A stretch of 64,000 nucleotides of DNA, taken from positions 422,531-486,530 of the forward strand of contig NZ_CAAJGK010000074.1 in the NCBI RefSeq assembly GCF_900996245.1, in the 5' to 3' direction. The notes below the pieces were generated by a model. The model searched no databases. It worked only from the letters and a program-made list of their open reading frames with translations, and was not told the DNA's origin. Both the position numbers and the translations under genes were made by a program. The stretch comes from Paraburkholderia sp. BCC1886. GTDB lineage: Bacteria > Pseudomonadota > Gammaproteobacteria > Burkholderiales > Burkholderiaceae. How positions within the stretch are numbered: position 1 is the stretch's first letter; each line of letters opens with the position of its first letter. Shown piece after piece: positions 44,521-52,583 of the stretch.

Positions 44521-45210
44521 ATGAAAGACGACGACGTGGCTGCCGGCACTACGGAAAACGACGAAACGCGTGCGCCTTTGCGGCGGCGCAAGGCGCATAT
44601 TCGCGAGTCGAATGAAGCGCATCTGCTGGCGTGTGCCGAGGCGGTTTTCGCCGAGCGCGGTCTCGATGGCGCCAGCACGGCAATGATCGCCGAACGTGCG
44701 GGCTTACCGAAAGCCAACCTTCATTACTACTTCCCGACAAAGCTCGCGCTGTATCGGCGCGTGCTCGAAGACGTCTTCGACGACTGGTACAAGGCGGCCG
44801 ATACGTTCGAATGCAGCGACGATCCGGTGGAAGCGATTGGTGGCTATGTACGCGCGAAGATGGAGTTGTCGCGCCGCCGTCCGCTCGGCTCGAAGGTATG
44901 GGCGAGCGAGATCATTCATGGCGCGGTGCATATGGAGGACATTCTCACCGGCAGCGTCAAGCCATGGCTCGATAGCCGCGTGAAGGTGATCGACGACTGG
45001 ATCGCGCGCGGTCTGCTTGCGCCAGTGAGTGCGCAAACGCTGATGTATATGATCTGGGCCACGACGCAGCACTACGCCGACTTCGATGCGCAGATACGCG
45101 CGTTGAAGGGTAAACGCGCGCTCACGCAAAAGGTTTTCGAGGCGACGACCGAGGAAGTGGTGCAGTTGGTGTTGCGGGCGTGTGGGGCGGTGTCGACGCG
45201 AAGCAAATAA
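44521..45210 (+). CDS. RutR-like TetR-family regulator
   Basis: 229 residues. The N-terminal TetR helix-turn-helix (about 25-75) includes AEAVFAERGLDGASTAMIAERAGLPKANLHYYFPTKLALYRRV. The C-terminal domain (ELSRRRPLGSKVWASEIIHGAVHMEDIL, MIWATTQHYADFDAQIRAL) matches the TetR_C_2/YcdC domain of RutR, which senses uracil. Divergent from the pyrimidine operon and next to a RutR-like palindrome, it is very probably the local repressor. The start at 44521 was preferred (AGGGTG upstream); an in-frame ATG at 44482 would add 13 residues. Confidence 0.88.
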   Translation: MKDDDVAAGTTENDETRAPLRRRKAHIRESNEAHLLACAEAVFAERGLDGASTAMIAERAGLPKANLHYYFPTKLALYRRVLEDVFDDWYKAADTFECSDDPVEAIGGYVRAKMELSRRRPLGSKVWASEIIHGAVHMEDILTGSVKPWLDSRVKVIDDWIARGLLAPVSAQTLMYMIWATTQHYADFDAQIRALKGKRALTQKVFEATTEEVVQLVLRACGAVSTRSK

Positions 45211-45274
45211 ATGACCGGGGCGTGATCTTAGATAATCGGCAGGCACACGCCGGCTAAATGTCTTCAACCGAATT

Positions 45275-46123
45275 ATGCAGACCAATTCCACGAGTTTTGT
45301 CACACCCTCCCATGGCTTCGTCACCTTGCCCGCGACCGCATCTGCGACCGCATCGTTTGGCCCCTTACGTATCGAATACCGTTGGATCAACGAAGCCAAT
45401 GCCCATGCCCCCATCGCCCTCTTCCTGCACGAAGGACTCGGCTCGGTCGCCATGTGGCGCGACTGGCCGCAGTCCTTGTGCGAGCGTTTGGGCATGCGTG
45501 GACTCGTCTATTCGCGGCCGGGTTATGGCCTCTCTACACCGCGTGCGTCCACCGAAAAATGGCCCGTCGATTACCTCGCGACGCAGGCGCGCGAGGTTCT
45601 GCCGGCCCTGCTCGACAGCCTGCATATCACCCCCGAAGAACGTCGGCGCATGTGGCTGATCGGCCATAGCGACGGAGGCTCGATCGCGCTGCTGTACGCC
45701 GCGTTCTTCCCCGATACATTGGCGGGCGCCGTCGTCATCGCTCCGCATGAGTTCGTGGAAGACATCGCGGTTCAAAGCATCGCGCAAACCCGGCAACTCT
45801 ACGAAACGACCGATTTGCGCAGCAAACTCAGCCGCTATCACGCCGACGTGGATTCGGCCTTCTACGGATGGAACGATATCTGGCTGGACCCGGCGTTCAG
45901 ATCATGGCGTATCGACCACTTGCTCGACACCATCGCGTGTCCGCTACTCGCCGTGCAAGGTTACGACGATCATTACGCCACCATGGCGCAGATCGAGACG
46001 ATTGCGCAACGCGTGCCGCAAACCCGGCTCGTCAAACTGGACGCCTGTGGTCACTCGCCGCATCGCGACGCTCCCGTCGAGTTGAACGAGGCCATCGCGG
46101 CATTCGTTTCAGAACGAGGATAA
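45275..46123 (+). CDS. Alpha/beta-fold hydrolase
   Basis: 282 residues. Oxyanion-hole block FLHEGLGSVAMWRDWP, nucleophile elbow LIGHSDGGS (S132), acid D231/D232 in VQGYDDHYA and base H260 in LDACGHSPHRD form the complete triad. VYSRPGYGLSTPR is the typical loop after strand 4. The substrate is not evident; esters, lactones or C-C bonded dienes are all handled by this branch. It lies 64 bp after the TetR gene on the same strand, so co-transcription with it is possible. It converges with the DeoR regulator, 17 bp apart. Confidence 0.85.
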   Translation: MQTNSTSFVTPSHGFVTLPATASATASFGPLRIEYRWINEANAHAPIALFLHEGLGSVAMWRDWPQSLCERLGMRGLVYSRPGYGLSTPRASTEKWPVDYLATQAREVLPALLDSLHITPEERRRMWLIGHSDGGSIALLYAAFFPDTLAGAVVIAPHEFVEDIAVQSIAQTRQLYETTDLRSKLSRYHADVDSAFYGWNDIWLDPAFRSWRIDHLLDTIACPLLAVQGYDDHYATMAQIETIAQRVPQTRLVKLDACGHSPHRDAPVELNEAIAAFVSERG

Positions 46124-46140
46124 AGGCGCGGCACTCCGCG

Positions 46141-46911
46141 CTACACGTAAGTCACGCGCTGGATGTTGCGCGCCAGGGCTTCCGCGCAGGCCAGCTTCGA
46201 CGCGCGGCTATTCGTGATGAGCAATGCAATCTGGTCGGGCCGGCAATAGGCGACCCGGCTGCGCGTGCCGATCTTCGTATAGTCGGCGACGATGACCGTT
46301 TCACGGGCGTTCATGCTCATCGCGCGCGCCACTTCCGCTTCTTCTCCGACGAAACTCGTCGCACCGTGCTCCGCATCCACGCCGACGGGAGAGAGGAACG
46401 CAAGGTCGGCGTGAAAGCGCTGAATCTCCGCGATCGTACTCGACCCATACGTGGCTCGCACCGACGGATTGAAACCGCCGCCGACGAGGTGCACGTCGGC
46501 ATTGCCGGCACCGGCGTCGCCGGCCGCCGCCAGTTGCTCGGCAACCGAGACGGAATTGGTCACGATATGCAGTCCCGACACCGACGCGAGAACGCCGGCC
46601 AGTATCGATGTCGTCGTCCCCGCGTCGAGGAACAAGGTTTGACCGCTCTCGACGAGCGCTGCAGCGGCCTTCGCGATAGCGCGTTTTTCTTTCACGCGTG
46701 AAGCCGCGCGCACGTCGATAGGCGGCTCGCTTTCCGCGAGACTCGCGCCGCCGTGAATACGGCGCACATCCCCCAATGCTTCGAGTTCGAGCAGATCGCG
46801 CCGGATGGTCTCGCGCGATACCGCGAGTTCCGCGGTGATGCGCTCCACGGTGACATCGCCGAGCGTGCGCAGCAGCGCGAGAATGCGTCGATGCCGTTCT
46901 TTAGCGAACAT
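46141..46911 (-). CDS. DeoR-family transcription regulator
   Basis: 256 residues. The N-terminal DeoR helix-turn-helix (ERHRRILALLRTLGDVTVERITAELAVSRETIRRDLLELEALGDVRRIHGGASL, about 5-58) is followed by a DeoRC sugar-phosphate sensor domain with LDAGTTTSILAGVL, HIVTNSVSVAEQL, LVGGGFNPSVRATYGSSTIAEI and VIVADYTKIGTRSRV. Such repressors respond to phosphorylated sugars or nucleosides. No sugar catabolic operon is adjacent, so its regulon lies elsewhere or is the gene itself. The ATG at 46911 begins the conserved domain; the longer frame was rejected. Confidence 0.9.
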   Translation of the reverse strand: MFAKERHRRILALLRTLGDVTVERITAELAVSRETIRRDLLELEALGDVRRIHGGASLAESEPPIDVRAASRVKEKRAIAKAAAALVESGQTLFLDAGTTTSILAGVLASVSGLHIVTNSVSVAEQLAAAGDAGAGNADVHLVGGGFNPSVRATYGSSTIAEIQRFHADLAFLSPVGVDAEHGATSFVGEEAEVARAMSMNARETVIVADYTKIGTRSRVAYCRPDQIALLITNSRASKLACAEALARNIQRVTYV

Positions 46912-47362
46912 GAACGGCTCCGTCGGAACCGGCGATCTCGCCAGGCTCAGCGTAGTGAACGAGGGACATAGGAAGACGAAGTGAAAAACAGCGGCCAATA
47001 AAAATCGATCATAACGCAGGCCAATGCCGCACTACCGAAGCCCACTACCCACCACGCGTGGCGGCGGCATTCCAGCATGTCGCGATGATGACATCCGCTA
47101 ATTTTTTTAGCTAGACGCAACTGCAATAATTTGCAAATATCCACACGTTGCCACATCACTCCGATTCGGAAAACGGCTCGCCGCGGGGTGAGAGCACGCT
47201 CGCCTCATCGCACTATTCACGCATTCCGCAACGCGTTCGACGGTTCGCAAGTCGCCACCGTTGCACCAGCACGTCCGCGCAAATCGATTCAGAGAGAACG
47301 GAGCCGGCGTCTTCACACGCCGCCGTTCAGAACCACACTCGTCAACTCGCTTGGGGAACTGC
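46912..47362. other. Divergent intergenic region, no gene supported
   Basis: 451 bp between the DeoR gene (leftward) and the phosphoesterase lipoprotein (rightward). There is an A/T-rich patch around 47100-47145. No clear hairpin terminator, palindromic operator or convincing small frame was found. Confidence 0.5.
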
Positions 47363-49477
47363 ATGATCAGAAAAACGATAAGCCGGTACGCGTCCATGCT
47401 CGCCATTGCGGCAGCATTGAGCGCATGCGGCGGCAACGGTAATAGCGGCTCGTCCGGAGCAACGACCGACGCGGGCGCAGGCACAGGATCGGGGACGTCT
47501 CCCGCGACGCCCGCATCCGGTGCATCCGGTGCGTCCGATCCGTCGACGACGGTATCGAGCAAGGTGCTCGTCGTCGAACTCGACGGCGTGACGTACGACG
47601 CCCTGCAACAAGGCGTCGCGGCCGGAACGTTGCCCAATCTGTCGAAGCTCACCTATGCGCCCGCCTATAGCGGCGGCGTCAACGGCACGGCGACGCAACA
47701 GGCCAATCTCGACACGCCTGGCTGGGCCAGCATCGTAACGGGCACGTGGGCAAACCGGCACGAGGTGTATTCGGATGCATCGCGCCAGGACATTCAGGCG
47801 CCGACGATGTTCGCTACGCTGAAGGCGGCCAACGCCGGACTCGCCGGTGTGGCGGCTGGCTCGAACAAACTGGCCGCGCTGCTCACGAGCGAACAGAATG
47901 CGGGTTATCTCGATGCGCTGGTGAATTGCGCCGGCGTCGACAGTTGTGTCACCCAGAACTCATTGAGCCTGATCGACTCCGGCTATTCGCTGGTGTATGC
48001 GCAATATCATTCGGCGCAGGATGCGGCTTTGTCCACCGGGTTTTCGACGAGCTATACCAGCACGATCGCGCAGCTGGACAGCGCGCTCGGCAAGCTGCAG
48101 GCAGAAATAGCGAAGCGCGCGAACGAACGCTGGCTCGTCGTCGTGACCGCGAGCCACGGTCTGAACGCCGCGGGCGGTGCGGATGGCCTGCCCCTGCTCA
48201 GCGAAGCGACCAGCTTCGTGGCGATGAACCAGACGCCCAACGCATTGCTCGGCGATACGACCAGGCCCGCGACGCTCGCCAGTCTCTACACGCGCGCCAG
48301 CATCGCCGACATCGCACCGACCGTGCTCGCCTACCGCAGCGCCTCGCCGGACGCCTCGACGTATGCGATGGACGGCGGCGAGATGATCGGCGACACGCCC
48401 GTCTCGCAGCTAAGCGGTACGACCGGCAGCGATCAGGCCAGCCTGGTGCTGAACTGGGTCGCGCCGGCCTCGGGCGGCATCACGGTGTTGCGCGGCGGTC
48501 AGACCATCGCCACGCTGCCGGCGGGCACCGCGACGTATACCGATAGCCAGCTCGGTCTCACGGCCAGCGGCACCTATCCGTTCGACTATACGGTCGTCGC
48601 GGGCACCGCCCCGGTCTCGACGATCGCCTCGGTGGACTATGTGCAGGTCGTGCCGCCCCCGCCGCTCGCCACGACGCTCACTACGGGTCTCGTGTCCTAT
48701 TACCCGTTCGGTGCGCTGCCGCCGGTCGACAAGCTGAACACGACCACCATGGCGCCCTTCCAGAGCGATGCGAACGGCGGCACGCTGATCGCCGATCCAT
48801 TCGGCGGCAAGGGCCTGCAGGTGGATGCGCATACGGTCGACGCGCTCGGCTACGACGGCTACCGCATCGCGCAAACCACCGACATCACCGCCCAGGCGCA
48901 GTTCACGCTCGGCTTCTGGTTCTACACCTCGTGCACGAACGTCGCGGGCTACGGTACGCCGGTGATCGGCAACAAGAACTATCAGTCCGGCAAGAACCCG
49001 GGACTCGCCATCGGACTCTTTCCCGGCTCGTCCGCGACGACCTGTAATCCGCGCTTCAACATCGCCGACGGCACGACGCGCAACGACATCCAGAGCCTGA
49101 GCATCACCGCGAATCAGTGGGTGTACGTGGCGCTCGCCATCGATACGACGGGCAAGACGATGACAGCCTATGTGTTCGACCCGGTACTCGGCGAGCAGAA
49201 GGCCAGCACGGCGGTCACCATCAACCTCGCGAAGATGACCGGGCTCGGCACCGGCGTAATCGGCCTGAACGAAGACGGCACCGGCCAGTACTACATGGAA
49301 GCCTGCGGCAAGGCGGCGAGCACCTACAGCGGCGGTTATACCGCGGGCGCGTGCGCCACCGTGCCGCCGGTCGCGGAAGGCTTCGCAGACTTTGCGCTGT
49401 GGAACCGGATCGTCACCGAGTCCGAACTGCAAAGCGTCGACCAGTCGGGCAAGCCGCTTTCCACACTGATCCATTAA
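47363..49477 (+). CDS. Alkaline-phosphatase-superfamily lipoprotein with C-terminal LamG-like domain
   Basis: 704 residues. Lipobox LSAC (Cys about 19) then a Gly/Ser/Thr linker. The phosphodiesterase-like domain (about 65-350) has VLVVELDGVTYDALQ, NLDTPGWASIVTGTWANRHEV and VVVTASHGLN. A fibronectin-like stretch (about 365-430) precedes a concanavalin-like LamG domain (about 440-700: LVSYYPFGALPPVDKLNTTTMAPF, FTLGFWFYTSCTNV, WVYVALAIDTTGKTMTAYVFD). The usual DHG metal motif reads ASHG here, so activity needs testing. It heads a row of genes ending in two phospholipases C, with only 16 bp to the next, suggesting a phosphate-scavenging or host-lipid-attacking cluster. Confidence 0.75.
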   Translation: MIRKTISRYASMLAIAAALSACGGNGNSGSSGATTDAGAGTGSGTSPATPASGASGASDPSTTVSSKVLVVELDGVTYDALQQGVAAGTLPNLSKLTYAPAYSGGVNGTATQQANLDTPGWASIVTGTWANRHEVYSDASRQDIQAPTMFATLKAANAGLAGVAAGSNKLAALLTSEQNAGYLDALVNCAGVDSCVTQNSLSLIDSGYSLVYAQYHSAQDAALSTGFSTSYTSTIAQLDSALGKLQAEIAKRANERWLVVVTASHGLNAAGGADGLPLLSEATSFVAMNQTPNALLGDTTRPATLASLYTRASIADIAPTVLAYRSASPDASTYAMDGGEMIGDTPVSQLSGTTGSDQASLVLNWVAPASGGITVLRGGQTIATLPAGTATYTDSQLGLTASGTYPFDYTVVAGTAPVSTIASVDYVQVVPPPPLATTLTTGLVSYYPFGALPPVDKLNTTTMAPFQSDANGGTLIADPFGGKGLQVDAHTVDALGYDGYRIAQTTDITAQAQFTLGFWFYTSCTNVAGYGTPVIGNKNYQSGKNPGLAIGLFPGSSATTCNPRFNIADGTTRNDIQSLSITANQWVYVALAIDTTGKTMTAYVFDPVLGEQKASTAVTINLAKMTGLGTGVIGLNEDGTGQYYMEACGKAASTYSGGYTAGACATVPPVAEGFADFALWNRIVTESELQSVDQSGKPLSTLIH

Positions 49478-49493
49478 CCGGAGCCGCGCCAAC

Positions 49494-49766
49494 ATGAACG
49501 ATCGAACCAACCTCGCTCCTTTTCACTGGCCCCCCACGCGCTCGGCTCTGGCCATGCTTTTGCTGAGCGGCTGCTGCGCCCTCGGCGCGTGCAGCGGCGG
49601 CGACTCGCCGCACGACGGCGCACCCCAGGCCGGTAGCGAAGCCGCTGCCGGTTCGGGCGGCGCGAGCGCGCCGCAACCGATCGCGAGCGGACCGGCGTCG
49701 ACCGACTGCCCCGCGTCGGGCGCATCCAGCACGGCGCCGTCGAGCTCCATGCATTGCGCGCCCTGA
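49494..49766 (+). CDS. Small lipoprotein upstream of phospholipase C (first)
   Basis: 90 residues. The signal region RSALAMLLLSGCCALGACSGGDS contains lipobox LGAC (Cys about 33); the mature part is Ala/Ser/Gly/Pro-rich and disordered, ending SSSMHCAP. No domain is recognised. The start lies 16 bp after the phosphatase-like gene and 91 bp before a phospholipase C gene. A similar small lipoprotein precedes the second phospholipase gene (52192), so the pairing looks purposeful. It could be an anchor or chaperone; that is inference. Confidence 0.65.
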   Translation: MNDRTNLAPFHWPPTRSALAMLLLSGCCALGACSGGDSPHDGAPQAGSEAAAGSGGASAPQPIASGPASTDCPASGASSTAPSSSMHCAP

Positions 49767-49857
49767 CCCCGCACGGTTTTCTGCCTGCACGCCGCATGGA
49801 ATCCGTTCGCCGCGGATTCCGCTGCAAGTCTTTGTCGACCTTGAGAACGCAATCAAC

Positions 49858-51996
49858 ATGAAGACACTGAGCCGACGCAATTTTCTGCATGCCGCGACCG
49901 CGGCCGCAGCGCTCGCCGCTTTTCCGGCCTCCATTCGCCGCGCCCTGGCGATTCCCGCGAACAATACGACCGGCACGATCAACGACGTCCAGCACATCGT
50001 CGTGCTGATGCAGGAGAACCGCTCGTTCGATCATTATTTCGGCAATCTGCCGGGCGTGCGCGGCTACTCCGACCGCTTCACGATTCCGCAACCCGGCGGT
50101 GGCTCCGTGTTCGAACAGAGCGACGGCACGCGTGTCGTGATGCCGTTTCATCTGGATTCGACCCAGGGCAATGCGCTGCTCGTGGGCGGCGCGCATAGCT
50201 GGAGCGATGCGCATCAGGCGTGGGACAACGGTCGAATGACGCACTGGCCGCAGTACAAGGCCGACGTATCGATGGGTTATCTGACGCAAACGGACCTGCC
50301 GTTCCAGTACGCGCTCGCCAACGCCTTCACCATTTGCGACGCGTATCACTGCTCGCTGCCGGGCGGCACCAACACCAACCGCATGTTCATGTGGACCGGC
50401 TCGAACGGTCCGTCGGCAGGCGCGGGCGTATCGGTCGTCAATAACGACGGCTGGGACAGCCTCGCACCCTCGACCACGGGACTCACGTGGACCACGTATC
50501 CCGAACGCCTGCAGGCCGCCGGGATCAGCTGGAAGGTCTACGAGAACATGCCCGACAACTACACGGACAACCCGCTCGCGGGCTTCAAACAATATCGCCA
50601 GGTCAACGAGGCCGTGACCGGCTCGCCGGACCTCGTCTACACGAGCGCGATCGATGCGACGCAGCCGCTCTATAAAGGCATCGGCAATACGATGCCCGAC
50701 GGCGGGTTTCTGCAGTCGTTCAACGACGACATCGCGGCGGGACAACTGCCGCAGGTGAGCTGGATCGTCGCGCCGCAAGCGTATTGCGAACACCCCGGCG
50801 TCTCCACGCCGGGTCAGGGCGCGTGGTACGTGCAGCAGGTGCTCGACGCATTGACGGCCAACCCGGACGTGTGGAGCAAAACCGTGCTGCTGGTCAACTA
50901 CGACGAGAACGACTGCTTCTTCGACCATGCACCGCCGCCCGCCGTGCCGGTCCGCAATACGGACGGCACGTATGCCGGCAAGTCGACGACCGACACGAAA
51001 TACGACTACTTCGACTTTCCGGTCCCGCCCGGCAATAGCGGCAGCGAAGCACCGGACGGCTTGCCCTATGGGCTCGGCCCGCGCGTGCCGATGTTCGTGA
51101 TCTCGCCATGGAGCCGCGGCGGTTTCGTCAACTCGCAGGTGTTCGACCACACCTCGGTGCTGCGTTTCATCGAACGTCGGTTCGGTGTGACGGAGTCGAA
51201 TATCAGCCCGTGGCGACGCGCCGTGTGCGGCGATCTGTTCTCCGCGTTCAATTTCAGCACCCCCAACGACGATCCGGTCCCGACCATCCCAGCCCCGACC
51301 AAAGCGACGGCGGATGCGCAGGCCACGCAGCAAAGCACGGCCGGCGCGGTACCCGTGCCCTCGGTCGCGACGCAGACCTTGCCTCAACAGATGCTGACGT
51401 CCCGCCCCTCGCGCGCGTTGCCGTACGAACTGCATGTGAGCGCCAATGCGGATGTGAGCGGTGGAAACATCTGGCTGGTGTTCAGCAACACGGGCGCAGC
51501 GGCCGCGGTCTTTCACGTGTACGACCGCTTGCATCTGGACCGCGTGCCGCGTCGCTATACGGTCGAAGCGGGCAAGCAACTGTCCGACTCGTGGAGCGCG
51601 GTTACCGACGACGCGGGCCAATACGACCTGTGGGTGCTCGGGCCGTGCGGTTTCCACCGGCTTTTTCAGGGCAACGTGAGCGCGGTGAGCACGGGTGCGA
51701 ATCCGGAGATTCGCGTCTGCTACGAGGTGTCGAGCAACGCGGTCTACCTCACGCTCATGAATACGGGTACGGCGAGCGCGAGCTTCGTGGTGAACTCCAA
51801 TGCTTATCGCACCGACGGTCCGTGGACCTACGAGGTCCCTGCCGGTACTCAGGTCGAGCCGTACTGGAGTCTCGCTTCGGTGGGCGGCTGGTACGACTTC
51901 ACGGCGACCGTGTCGGGCGGATTCGCGCGGCGCTTCGCGGGTCGCGTGGAAACCGGCGCCGACAGTACCAGCGATCCCGCGATGGGAACGAGTTAA
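49858..51996 (+). CDS. Phosphocholine-specific phospholipase C, Tat-exported (first copy)
   Basis: 712 residues. A twin-arginine signal (SRRNFLHAATAAAALAAFP) is followed by the phosphoesterase domain: IVVLMQENRSFDHYFGNLPGVRGYSD (catalytic and metal-binding block), FTICDAYHCSLPGGTNTNRMFMWTG, WSKTVLLVNYDENDCFFDHAPPP and FDHTSVLRFIERRFG. Two C-terminal DUF756 domains (about 515-600 and 620-700) follow. The enzyme cleaves phosphatidylcholine or sphingomyelin to phosphocholine and diacylglycerol/ceramide. It is clearly paralogous to the copy at 52584. Folded export by Tat fits its metal requirement. Confidence 0.92.
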   Translation: MKTLSRRNFLHAATAAAALAAFPASIRRALAIPANNTTGTINDVQHIVVLMQENRSFDHYFGNLPGVRGYSDRFTIPQPGGGSVFEQSDGTRVVMPFHLDSTQGNALLVGGAHSWSDAHQAWDNGRMTHWPQYKADVSMGYLTQTDLPFQYALANAFTICDAYHCSLPGGTNTNRMFMWTGSNGPSAGAGVSVVNNDGWDSLAPSTTGLTWTTYPERLQAAGISWKVYENMPDNYTDNPLAGFKQYRQVNEAVTGSPDLVYTSAIDATQPLYKGIGNTMPDGGFLQSFNDDIAAGQLPQVSWIVAPQAYCEHPGVSTPGQGAWYVQQVLDALTANPDVWSKTVLLVNYDENDCFFDHAPPPAVPVRNTDGTYAGKSTTDTKYDYFDFPVPPGNSGSEAPDGLPYGLGPRVPMFVISPWSRGGFVNSQVFDHTSVLRFIERRFGVTESNISPWRRAVCGDLFSAFNFSTPNDDPVPTIPAPTKATADAQATQQSTAGAVPVPSVATQTLPQQMLTSRPSRALPYELHVSANADVSGGNIWLVFSNTGAAAAVFHVYDRLHLDRVPRRYTVEAGKQLSDSWSAVTDDAGQYDLWVLGPCGFHRLFQGNVSAVSTGANPEIRVCYEVSSNAVYLTLMNTGTASASFVVNSNAYRTDGPWTYEVPAGTQVEPYWSLASVGGWYDFTATVSGGFARRFAGRVETGADSTSDPAMGTS

Positions 51997-52078
51997 GGGC
52001 CGCGAGCCTCGGACGGATGAGCCGGTGCATCCTCAACAATCCTCAATTCGGATACCGGCTCACCAACGATTACCAGCG

Positions 52079-52096
52079 CTTCACAAAAGTTACACG
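52079..52096 (+). promoter_or_regulatory. Weak Pho-box-like sequence
   Basis: CTTCACA-AAAG-TTACACG resembles the 7-4-7 direct-repeat layout of PhoB sites but only partly matches the consensus. It lies 96 bp before the second lipoprotein/phospholipase pair. Confidence 0.25.
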
Positions 52097-52191
52097 ACCC
52101 GGCGACTATCCTTCTCCATCGCCGGATCGGGCACGCAGAGGCCGCGGCATTCCTACTCGTAATCTGTGTGTGCTCTTTGAGTGCTGGAGAC

Positions 52192-52521
52192 ATGGCCATG
52201 TCCGAAGTGTCGACTCTCACGTCTGCGTCGCGACGCAAACGTTTGGCTTACATGCTGATCGCGATCGTGTCGGTCACGTCGTTGGGCGCGTGCGGTAACG
52301 ACGACGATAAAACAGCCGCGGCACCGGCTTCACTCAGTGCCGCCGTGCGTCCCGCCGACAACGCGGCGACCGTACTCCCCGCCATGCCATCCGCCGACTC
52401 TCCCGCACCCTCTGCGCTGACCATTCAAAGCCCGGCCATGCCCGCATCGGGCGACGATCCCGGCCTGTCCGCCGCAGCCACCGCGCCACTCGTCACGCCC
52501 GTCGTTCACACCGTGGATTGA
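52192..52521 (+). CDS. Small lipoprotein upstream of phospholipase C (second)
   Basis: 109 residues. A long signal (SRRKRLAYMLIAIVSVTSLGAC) ends at lipobox LGAC (Cys about 34), followed by GNDDDKTAAAP and an Ala/Pro/Ser-rich disordered tail ending VVHTVD. No domain is recognised. It has the same organisation and position as the lipoprotein at 49494, each just before a Tat-exported phospholipase C. Shine-Dalgarno TGGAGA precedes the ATG. A second ATG two codons later is an alternative start. Confidence 0.65.
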   Translation: MAMSEVSTLTSASRRKRLAYMLIAIVSVTSLGACGNDDDKTAAAPASLSAAVRPADNAATVLPAMPSADSPAPSALTIQSPAMPASGDDPGLSAAATAPLVTPVVHTVD

Positions 52522-52583
52522 CGCGCCCGCTTCGCAGCCTCACCGACACCTAGCCGCTCTTCTCCCCACCGACAGCCGCCACC

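Noticed and set aside
49474..51657. 727-codon minus-strand frame antisense to the first phospholipase C
   Set aside because: Same reasoning; the plus strand encodes a complete Tat-exported phospholipase.
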